From contig JAKIVW010000045.1 in assembly GCA_022750355.1 (NCBI GenBank), forward strand, positions 1,668 through 12,006: a stretch of DNA of 10,339 nucleotides. Reading direction: 5' to 3'. The notes below the pieces were generated by a model. That model was not told the DNA's origin. It searched no databases and saw only the letters and a program-made list of their open reading frames with translations. The first letter of the stretch is position 1. Every line of letters begins with the position of its first letter. Source of the stretch: Thermoplasmata archaeon. Lineage in GTDB: Archaea; Thermoplasmatota; Thermoplasmata; Lutacidiplasmatales; UBA184. Of the stretch, positions 5,335-10,339 are shown in pieces. Position numbers and translations under genes: made by a program.

Positions 5335-8157
5335 CTATGCCGGAGGCTGGGGAGGGGGTGGGAACCCGCCGCCGTCCTGGGGTAGGCCCACGGCCCCGGG
5401 CGGAGGAGGAACGGGGGAGCCACCGGTAGGCGGTCCCACGGATCCGGGCGGAGGGAGGGAGCCGGGGGCCGTCGGCGGCGTCCGGCGCCGTCGGGAGGCC
5501 AGCACGCCGAGCAGGATCGCCAGGAGCAGAATGAGCACGATCCCGCCGAACAGCGCGTACCCCTCGGTCGCCGGAAGCCCGAGGACCTTCGGCGCGTTCG
5601 ACCCGTTGGACGGCGGGGGGGAGAACGCGGAGGTTGAGGTGAACGTGATCGACTCGGTGACGGCCCCGCCCTTCACGGTCACGGTGCCCGAGGCCGGGCT
5701 AATCTGGTACCCGCTGGCTGGCATCACCGTGAACGGGTAGGACCCGTTCGGTTCGGAGAAGCTGACCGTGGCGACCTCCGAAGTGCGGGGAGTCCCGTTG
5801 AGTGTGACAGCCCAACTGGATCCGGAGGACAATCCCGTTTGCGTGAAGGTGACCGCGTAGGTCGTCGCGGGCGGCGTCGTCGAGTTCGCGGTGAAGGTGA
5901 CGGTGCGGTCGACCGGCGCCCCTGCGATCACCACCGATCCGGAGGAGGGGCTCGGCGAGTATCCCTGCGCGGCCCCGACCGTGTACGCGAGGCTGCCGTT
6001 CGATTCCTGGAAGTTGATCGTGCTTGCAGTCGCCGTGAGTGGGACGCCGCCGAGGGTGACGGACCAGTGTGTCCCTGCGGGCAGGCCCACCTCGGTGAAG
6101 GTCACCGGGTAGGTCGTCGCCGTCGGGGCCTGCGAAAGAATCGAGATCGTCCCACTCCCCATATTACTCACGTAGCACAGATCGCGCGCGGTGTCGCAGG
6201 AGCTATCGTAGGGCTGCACGCCCACCGCCACTTCGGACACGACCGAGTTGTTCGAGGGAGAGACGACAGCGACGAGGTCGGACCAGTATCCGGTGACGAG
6301 CATGTCGCCCGTAGTAGGGTCGTACGTGATTCCCCAAGGTTCGAACGAGACAGGGATCGTCGCGACCACCGAGTCGTTGGTGTCCGAGATCACGGTCAGG
6401 TTCTCCCCCACAAGGTCCGTCACGAACACCTCGTTAAGCGCCGGGTCGTATGCCGCGGCGTACGGGTCGTAGATGGAGACATTGGAGACGGTCGCCACGA
6501 CCGTGTCGTTGACGGCCGAAATGACGCTCACAGCCTCGGAGATGGAGTCCGGGACGAACACTTCCTGGGTCCCGCTGTCATACGTCGGTGTCCCCGGTCT
6601 GACCATCACGGAGATGTTGGCCACCACGGTGTTGTTCGTGTCGGAGATGACGGTCACGCTGTCCGAGTCTTGGTCGGATACGAACAACTCCCCCGCGGAC
6701 GGGTCGTAGGCGATTGCCGCCGGTCCGCTCCCGACCGATACGTTGGCGACCACGGAGTTGTTCGCGGCCGACACGACGGAGACGGTGTTGTTGTAGAAGT
6801 TGGCGACGTAGACGTCGCCGTTCGCTGAGTCGTAGGTGACGCCGAACGGACCCCCTCCCACGGGGATGGTAGCGACCACCTGGTTCGTAGCGTCCGAGAT
6901 GACGCTCGTGCTGTTCTCCTCAAACTCGGCCACGAACGTCTCCCCCTGGGTCGGGTCGTAGGTGATTCCCGCGGGGTTCTCCTCGACCCAGAACGAGCCG
7001 GTGACGAGGAGCGTGAGGTCCGAGAAGACGGTCAAGTTGCCGCTCCCCTGATTCGCGACGTACACCAGGTCCTGGGAGCTGTCGAGGGCCATGCCGGACG
7101 GTCCGTAACCGACCTCGACCGAGCTGACGACCGTGTCGGTGGCCGACGAGATCACGGTGACGTTGTCCGTATCGTAGTTCGAGACGAACACGAGCGCTTC
7201 GAGGGGGTCATCCGTCACCCAGGTGGGATCTACGCCCACCGGGATGGTCGCCACTACCGTGAGGGTCGAGTCCGAGATGACGCTCACCGTACCGACGTTG
7301 GAATTCGTGACGAAGACCTCGTTGTCAACGGACGAGTAGGCGACTGCCACGGGATACACCCCCACATCGACCGTATGGAGGACCGTGTTGGTGGGGGGGC
7401 CGATGACGGAGACGTTGTCGGTCCCTTCGTTCGCCACGAAGATCTCGCCCACCCCGGAGTCGTAGGCAATCCCATTCGGGCCGACCCCGACCGAGACGCT
7501 GGCCACGACCACGTCGTCCGTGACGTTGATGACGCTCACGTTGTTCGAGAAGTAGTTGGTGACGAACACCTCCTCGTTCGGGGCGTCGTACGTGATCCCG
7601 TCCGGCTCGACTCCCACCGGGATCGTGGCGGTAACGCGGTCGCTCGTGAGGTTGATGACGCTCACGTTATCGGAAAAAACGTTCGTGACGAACAGTTCTT
7701 CCTGGGCCGGGTCGTCCACGATTCCGAGGGGGCCCTCCTGCACGGGGATTGACCGAAGAACCTGGTCCGTGGAGGCGTTGATGACGCTCACGTTGCCCGA
7801 GACCGTCTGCGTGACGAAGAGGTCCCCGTTGCTGTACGCGATCTGGCTCGGTACGCCGCCGTTGCCCCCGAGGGAGTTGCCGGGTTCGAGCGTGTTGTTG
7901 AGGAGGTTGAGCGTGTCTTCCACGTAGGTCGCGAGGGATCGAGTGGAGACCGGGACAGTGACCGGCGGGCGTGGGGGCGTTGAGAGAGCAAGGCGGGTTC
8001 CGGGGACCCCGGTCGTCGTCCGCTCGGATGCCGACAGACGGCCGTGGCCGCCCGACGATGCGACGAACCCTCCGACGGGTGAAAGGGCCACCAACAGGCA
8101 TGCCGCGATCACGATGGTGGCGTGCGCGAGCGATGCTCTCTGATCCCCGACCGACAC
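5335..8157 (-). CDS. Secreted, membrane-anchored YVTN beta-propeller surface protein
   Basis: This is a 940-residue cell-surface protein. It has a signal peptide or N-terminal anchor (hydrophobic 13-33, IVIAACLLVALSPVGGF) and a linker to about 100. Fourteen YVTN-type blades span about 112-675, almost all exactly 42 residues, each with a [FY]V[TAS]N-like strand, a V[ST]VI strand and a VG..P.G..YD turn. Two Ig-like modules of about 80 residues (about 680-762 and 764-842) begin with VTFT.(V/T)GL. A linker, the motif LPATEG (861-866), a helix at 867-888, RRRR (889-892) and a Pro/Gly-rich tail to 940 complete it. Fourteen blades fit two seven-bladed propellers. Sequons such as NVS, NNS and NDT are frequent, suggesting heavy N-glycosylation. 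A Cys pair in blades 13-14 (SSCDTARDLC) may be a disulfide. Propellers of this class usually mediate binding or adhesion; no ligand is evident. The GTG at 8157 is chosen for its GAGG site 7 nt upstream and the signal-peptide position. It is a single-gene unit. Confidence 0.88.
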   Translation of the reverse strand: MSVGDQRASLAHATIVIAACLLVALSPVGGFVASSGGHGRLSASERTTTGVPGTRLALSTPPRPPVTVPVSTRSLATYVEDTLNLLNNTLEPGNSLGGNGGVPSQIAYSNGDLFVTQTVSGNVSVINASTDQVLRSIPVQEGPLGIVDDPAQEELFVTNVFSDNVSVINLTSDRVTATIPVGVEPDGITYDAPNEEVFVTNYFSNNVSVINVTDDVVVASVSVGVGPNGIAYDSGVGEIFVANEGTDNVSVIGPPTNTVLHTVDVGVYPVAVAYSSVDNEVFVTNSNVGTVSVISDSTLTVVATIPVGVDPTWVTDDPLEALVFVSNYDTDNVTVISSATDTVVSSVEVGYGPSGMALDSSQDLVYVANQGSGNLTVFSDLTLLVTGSFWVEENPAGITYDPTQGETFVAEFEENSTSVISDATNQVVATIPVGGGPFGVTYDSANGDVYVANFYNNTVSVVSAANNSVVANVSVGSGPAAIAYDPSAGELFVSDQDSDSVTVISDTNNTVVANISVMVRPGTPTYDSGTQEVFVPDSISEAVSVISAVNDTVVATVSNVSIYDPYAAAYDPALNEVFVTDLVGENLTVISDTNDSVVATIPVSFEPWGITYDPTTGDMLVTGYWSDLVAVVSPSNNSVVSEVAVGVQPYDSSCDTARDLCYVSNMGSGTISILSQAPTATTYPVTFTEVGLPAGTHWSVTLGGVPLTATASTINFQESNGSLAYTVGAAQGYSPSPSSGSVVIAGAPVDRTVTFTANSTTPPATTYAVTFTQTGLSSGSSWAVTLNGTPRTSEVATVSFSEPNGSYPFTVMPASGYQISPASGTVTVKGGAVTESITFTSTSAFSPPPSNGSNAPKVLGLPATEGYALFGGIVLILLLAILLGVLASRRRRTPPTAPGSLPPPGSVGPPTGGSPVPPPPGAVGLPQDGGGFPPPPQPPA
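6120..7860 (-). repeat. 126-bp tandem repeats encoding the propeller blades
   Basis: The blade-coding region repeats with a 126-bp period (42 codons). DNA-level identity is visible: GTTGATGACGCTCACGTT occurs exactly at 7525-7542, 7651-7668 and 7777-7794, spaced by 126 bp. Later blades keep the protein pattern but have drifted in DNA. One blade (about the eleventh) is 44 residues long. Confidence 0.8.
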
Positions 8158-8164
8158 GACCGTT

Positions 8165-8168
8165 CCTC
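8165..8168 (-). promoter_or_regulatory. Shine-Dalgarno site deciding the surface-protein start
   Basis: On the minus strand this reads GAGG, 7 nt before the GTG at 8157. It supports that GTG over the in-frame ATG at 8421, which would add 88 Arg/Pro-rich residues ahead of the signal peptide. Unlike several neighbours, this gene appears to have a short leader. Confidence 0.5.
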
Positions 8169-8199
8169 TGCGGCTTGTCGGGCGGCTATCGGGACGCTT

Positions 8200-8207
8200 C
8201 CTTAAGG
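8200..8207 (-). promoter_or_regulatory. Palindromic TATA element (CCTTAAGG) of the surface-protein gene
   Basis: CCTTAAGG is an 8-bp palindrome in GC-rich surroundings, centred about 46 bp before the GTG at 8157. Transcription starting about 25 bp beyond it would leave a leader of roughly 20 nt containing the GAGG site. The core matches the CTTAAG element at 2822-2827. Confidence 0.5.
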
Positions 8208-8526
8208 CTATGGATTGTGGGGCGCGGTGGGCGATCGGCCTCGCGGCAGGGTGTAGGCGAGGTCGATGGGGGTACAGGAGGGCAGCCACCCTCGACGCTG
8301 ATCCCCTCCGGGAAGATCGCCGCGCCTCGCGCAGCATGCCGGGGTCGGTTCCTTCCTTCCGACGCGGCGGGGCGTCCAATATTCGTCGAGGTCGAGGGCC
8401 ATCCGCCGAAGATTCGAGCACTTGCCTAGGGGGCGGGCGCGCTTGCTTTCTTATAGGCGGGCCAGTTGGCGGGCGATGGTACCCCTAGGGGCGGCCCCCC
8501 ACAGAAATCCGGGACCTCAGCAACAA
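8208..8526. other. Gene-free region between the surface-protein promoter and tRNA-Gly
   Basis: I see no credible gene in these ~320 bases. It contains two similar CTAG-centred sites, CCTAGGGGGCGG (8425-8436) and CCCCTAGGGG (8482-8491), the latter a 10-bp palindrome. The AT-richer TTTCTTATAGG (8447-8457) could be a promoter for tRNA-Gly with a leader of about 45 nt. A closer but weaker AGAAATC (about 8502-8508) lies at the more usual tRNA distance. Confidence 0.4.
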
Positions 8527-8542
8527 GCGGGCATAGTGTAGT
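8527..8542 (+). repeat. Partner copy of the 16-bp direct repeat
   Basis: This is the 5' end of the tRNA-Gly gene (acceptor strand plus start of the D-arm), identical to 5166-5181 and in the same orientation. Together the two copies bracket the surface-protein gene and its promoter. Confidence 0.6.
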
Positions 8543-8599
8543 CTGGTATCACATAGGCTTGCCAAGCCTATAACCCGGGTTCAAATCCCGGTGCCCGCA
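8527..8599 (+). tRNA. tRNA-Gly (anticodon GCC)
   Basis: This 73-nt gene folds as a complete cloverleaf. The acceptor stem is GCGGGCA with TGCCCGC. The D-arm GTG/CAC encloses AGTCTGGTAT. The anticodon stem is TAGGC/GCCTA with loop TTGCCAA, placing the GCC anticodon at 8561-8563, which reads GGC and GGT glycine codons. The T-arm is CCGGG/CCCGG with loop TTCAAAT, and the discriminator is A at 8599. The 3' CCA is not encoded (TCC follows), and there is no intron. Its first 16 nt are duplicated at 5166-5181. The T-loop A58 is the predicted target of the TrmI encoded 3.6 kb away, as for most tRNAs. Confidence 0.96.
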
Positions 8600-8616
8600 T
8601 CCCTCGGAAGGACTCC

Positions 8617-8632
8617 ACGGGGGTTTCCCCGT
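8617..8632 (+). terminator. Hairpin downstream of tRNA-Gly
   Basis: ACGGGG (8617-8622) and CCCCGT (8627-8632) form a 6-bp stem around GTTT, 17 bp after the tRNA end. The only Ts are in the loop. It may mark the tRNA transcript end, but archaeal termination normally depends on T-runs, which are absent here. Confidence 0.3.
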
Positions 8633-8663
8633 TCGGGCGGCGTCGGAACGGGCTCGGGGCGTG

Positions 8664-8680
8664 GAGGTCAACCTCTAAGG
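8664..8680 (+). promoter_or_regulatory. Candidate promoter with inverted repeat for the 8705 gene
   Basis: CTCTAAGG (8673-8680) is a TATA-like element about 28 bp before the ATG at 8705, which predicts a leaderless mRNA. It overlaps GAGGT/ACCTC (8664-8668 and 8671-8675), a 5-bp inverted repeat with a CA centre at the expected BRE position, which could bind a dimeric regulator. Confidence 0.4.
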
Positions 8681-8704
8681 CACCGGGCCGGGCGTCTCTC
8701 CCGT

Positions 8705-9157
8705 ATGTCGGGTCCGCTCAGCGACACGGATTCCATCCTCATCCTGGCCGCTACCCTCGGGACCCTCGCCGTTCTCGCTGGGTTCTTCCTCCTCATGCTC
8801 GAGCGCCTCCGACGACACGGGGACCTACACCGGGGACTCATCCACGTCGTCTTCCTTCCCGAACGTCGGAGGGCGTTCCTCCGGTTGATCGCCCTCCTCG
8901 CCGTCTTTTTCATCCTCAGCGGATTGAACGAAGCGCTGGCCGCGATCGGCCTCCTCTCGACCCTTACGGTTGACGTGACCTCCACGGTCGCCTACATCGG
9001 GGGGGCGGCCTGTCTGCTCCTTCTGATCTGGGTGGGGTTGCGACCGGCCGAGATCACTCCCGACCGCCGGGCCGTTCTGGAACGCTCTTCCCAGGAAATG
9101 ATCCTCCTGGCGTTCGCGCCCGCCGAAGTGCAGGAGAACCGCTCCCCGGGGAAGTAG
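8705..9157 (+). CDS. Small three-helix membrane protein
   Basis: This 150-residue protein has helices at about 11-32, 56-83 and 95-111. A basic loop lies between helices 1 and 2 (ERLRRHGDLHRG, then PERRRAF), and a soluble tail of about 38 residues (RPAEITPDRRAVLERSSQEM onward) ends in ENRSPGK. Positive loops place the helix 1-2 loop and C-terminus in the cytoplasm, so the N-terminus should face out. No known motif or family is recognised. I chose the ATG at 8705 because a TATA-like element is about 28 bp upstream and the earlier in-frame start at 8591 would lie within the tRNA gene. The next gene is co-oriented 75 bp later but has its own promoter-like element. Confidence 0.72.
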   Translation: MSGPLSDTDSILILAATLGTLAVLAGFFLLMLERLRRHGDLHRGLIHVVFLPERRRAFLRLIALLAVFFILSGLNEALAAIGLLSTLTVDVTSTVAYIGGAACLLLLIWVGLRPAEITPDRRAVLERSSQEMILLAFAPAEVQENRSPGK

Positions 9158-9200
9158 GCGACCCCTCCTTTCCCGACGCGACCCGACCCGGGGAGGAGCA

Positions 9201-9209
9201 TTGCTTTTC
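9201..9209 (+). promoter_or_regulatory. Candidate TATA element for the hydrolase gene
   Basis: TTGCTTTTC is the only AT-rich island in the 75-bp gap. Its centre is about 28 bp before the ATG at 9233 and only about 13 bp before the GTG at 9218, which favours the ATG as the start of a leaderless mRNA. Confidence 0.4.
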
Positions 9210-9232
9210 CCCCGAACGTGATACCTCGACCG

Positions 9233-10105
9233 ATGGCCCGAGTGCGTCGTGTGGCGGTTCCCGGTCGAAGGTCCTTTGAGTACGTGTCCCAGGGGAAGGG
9301 CCCGGCGACCCTTCTCGTGCATCCGGGCGGGCCGGGACTCACCTACCACTACCTGCGGGGTCTGTTGCGACTCGCCAACTCGCACCTCCGTGTCATCCTG
9401 TTCAACCCGCGAGGGGTCGGCCACAGTTGGGCCCCCCGGCGCCCGTCCGAATACACCATCCCCCAGATGGCGGAGGATGTGGAAGCGATCCGCAAGGCCC
9501 TCAAGATCAAGGAACTCCACCTGCTCGGCTTCTCGGCGGGCGGGTTCGTGGCCCTCGAGTACGCCCATCGGTACCCCGGGCGCCTGACCTCGTTGCTCCT
9601 GTGCAGCACCGCCGGCAGCGCGGAGGAGGTCCTTCAGTCGAACCGGATGGTGTTGGCGACGGCCGCCCCCAAGCAGCGCGCCCGCCTTCGGGTGCTCACC
9701 CGAGCCAAGTTGTTCGATTCACCGGAATACAAGGCCCTCGCCGAGGAGATCTTCCAGCCGTTCCAGACCCGCTTCCTGACCGGAATCCACCCCGATTGGA
9801 AGGCGACGCGGGCAAGCCTGCCGGTCTACCGGGCGATGATGTGCCGGAAGGGGGACGAGTTCGCGGTCGACGGGACCATGGCTCGATGGGACGGCCGAAA
9901 GTACTATTCGAAGATCGACCTGCCGACCCTCGTCCTGGTCGGTCGGTACGACTTCTTCCTGAACGCGTCGGTCGAGATGGACCAGCGGATCGAGCCCGCC
10001 CACCTGCGCGTGCTCTCCCGCTCGAGCCACATGGCGATCCTGGAGCAGCCGAAGGAGTACCTCGGCGCCATCCGGGAGTTCCTGACCGACGTCACCGGCG
10101 ACTGA
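9233..10105 (+). CDS. Alpha/beta hydrolase, S33 / proline iminopeptidase-like
   Basis: This 290-residue soluble hydrolase has the core alpha/beta fold. HPGGPG (30-35) forms the oxyanion-hole loop and resembles the HGGPG signature of proline iminopeptidases. The strand VILFNPRGVGHS (54-65) follows. The nucleophile elbow is GFSAGG with Ser101. A helical cap spans about 130-225, Asp240 lies in VGRYDFF and His266 in SSHMAILEQP, so a complete Ser-Asp-His triad is visible. The length matches Thermoplasma-type proline iminopeptidase (tricorn factor F1, about 290 residues). However, the elbow GFSAGG differs from the GGSxGG typical of that enzyme, so an esterase or other peptidase role is possible. 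There is no signal peptide, so it is cytoplasmic. The ATG at 9233 is preferred over the GTG at 9218 on promoter spacing. It converges on the ABC permease with a 15-bp gap. Confidence 0.85.
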   Translation: MARVRRVAVPGRRSFEYVSQGKGPATLLVHPGGPGLTYHYLRGLLRLANSHLRVILFNPRGVGHSWAPRRPSEYTIPQMAEDVEAIRKALKIKELHLLGFSAGGFVALEYAHRYPGRLTSLLLCSTAGSAEEVLQSNRMVLATAAPKQRARLRVLTRAKLFDSPEYKALAEEIFQPFQTRFLTGIHPDWKATRASLPVYRAMMCRKGDEFAVDGTMARWDGRKYYSKIDLPTLVLVGRYDFFLNASVEMDQRIEPAHLRVLSRSSHMAILEQPKEYLGAIREFLTDVTGD

Positions 10106-10106
10106 C

Positions 10107-10132
10107 GGGACCCGGTCCCCTCATTCGAGGGG
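10107..10132. terminator. Overlapping hairpins between convergent genes
   Basis: GGGACC/GGTCCC (10107-10112 and 10114-10119) is a 6-bp inverted repeat with a single central C. It overlaps CCCCTC/GAGGGG (10117-10122 and 10127-10132) with an ATTC loop. The second stem includes the permease stop codon at 10121-10123. Only one of the two can form at a time. There is no T-run, so a terminator role is plausible but unproven. Confidence 0.35.
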
Positions 10133-10339
10133 TCGAAGGGCCCGGCGGACCAGGACGATCGCGATCGAGACCAGGACCGCGGTCCACGCGAACAGGCCGA
10201 GCAAGTAGATCCCCGGGGGGTACGGGTAGGCCCCGGACCCGAAGAACGTCTCCCGCAGCACGTTCACGGCGAGGGAGATCGGGTTGTACTGCGACACGTT
10301 CTGGAGCCAGGGAGGCATCGTCCCCCAGGGATACAGGGC
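10121..10339 (-). CDS. ABC-2 type transporter permease, C-terminal part (cut by window edge)
   Basis: Only the last 72 residues are inside the window, and the reading frame is open to the edge. It reads LYPWGTMPPWLQNVSQYNPI, then a short helix (SLAVNVLRETFFG), a periplasm-like Tyr/Pro loop (GAYPYPPGIY), a final transmembrane helix (LLGLFAWTAVLVSIAIVLV) and a basic end RRALRPLE. The 'P.WL....NP....V..LR' motif followed by one last helix is the usual C-terminus of ABC-2 permeases such as the DrrB/NodJ type, which export drugs, lipids or polysaccharides with a separate ATPase subunit. The ATPase gene would be expected upstream, off the right edge. The substrate cannot be inferred. Confidence 0.82.
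   Translation of the reverse strand, partial: ALYPWGTMPPWLQNVSQYNPISLAVNVLRETFFGSGAYPYPPGIYLLGLFAWTAVLVSIAIVLVRRALRPLE

Noticed and set aside
5839..6828. Plus-strand open frame of 329 codons opposite the propeller gene
   Set aside because: Its His/Arg/Asp-Gly-Val-rich translation is the antisense image of the 126-bp repeats and has no independent signals.
6120..7860. CRISPR array suggested by regular repeats
   Set aside because: The 126-bp period is in frame, encodes 42-residue propeller blades, and lacks the short identical repeats and unrelated spacers of CRISPR.
8089..8100. Lipobox-like IAAC in the surface-protein signal peptide
   Set aside because: The Cys (residue 20) sits in the middle of the hydrophobic segment, with the hydrophobic run continuing after it, which is not where lipoprotein cleavage occurs.
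8158..8421. 88-residue N-terminal extension of the surface protein from an ATG at 8421
   Set aside because: It would bury the signal peptide behind an Arg/Pro-rich stretch and cross the CCTTAAGG element. The GTG at 8157 has a well-spaced GAGG site.

Overview
The window is a GC-rich stretch of archaeal chromosome. The main evidence is a tRNA gene with no encoded CCA, an archaeal-type tRNA (adenine57/58-N1)-methyltransferase, and several genes whose start codon lies about 26-32 bp from a TTAA-type TATA box with almost no leader. A large secreted beta-propeller protein of the YVTN class, carrying 'VTFT..GL..G..W.VTL' modules, has the style of uncultivated Thermoplasmatota. That lineage call is inference from protein style; no marker gene in the window fixes it. 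There are ten protein genes (nine complete, one cut by the right edge) and one tRNA. No transposase, integrase, CRISPR array or recognisable defence system is present.

Layout. (1) Positions 41-2797 hold four minus-strand genes: a two-helix protein (41-451) coupled by a 4-nt overlap to a DUF4129-type membrane protein (448-1377), a COG3375-type GNAT acetyltransferase (1407-2318) and a two-helix membrane protein with a conserved-looking tail (2372-2797). The first pair looks like part of a MoxR/DUF58/DUF4129 cell-envelope operon continuing beyond the left edge. (2) Around 2820-2830 a single CTTAAG element sits between divergent genes and is well placed to drive both, the plus-strand one being a proline-rich three-helix protein (2856-3374). 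(3) A minus-strand pair follows: trmI (4172-4948) and, 2 bp later, an unrecognised polytopic membrane protein (3414-4169). (4) A 386-bp gene-free stretch (4949-5334) separates trmI from a 940-residue surface protein (5335-8157) with 14 YVTN blades, two Ig-like modules, a C-terminal membrane anchor and a proline-rich tail. (5) tRNA-Gly(GCC) lies at 8527-8599, followed on the plus strand by a small three-helix protein (8705-9157) and an alpha/beta hydrolase of the S33 / proline-iminopeptidase type (9233-10105). (6) The right edge cuts the C-terminus of an ABC-2 transporter permease on the minus strand (10121-10339).

Most products are membrane or surface proteins, so the region is largely a cell-envelope neighbourhood with housekeeping genes for tRNA modification and tRNA-Gly. 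The observations most worth a second look are: a 16-bp exact copy of the 5' end of tRNA-Gly at 5166-5181, so that the surface-protein gene lies between direct repeats; the two-times-seven blade architecture of that protein with its sortase-like but non-canonical anchor; and palindromic promoter elements, including a TATA core inside a perfect inverted repeat upstream of trmI. I did not find a convincing new multi-gene system.
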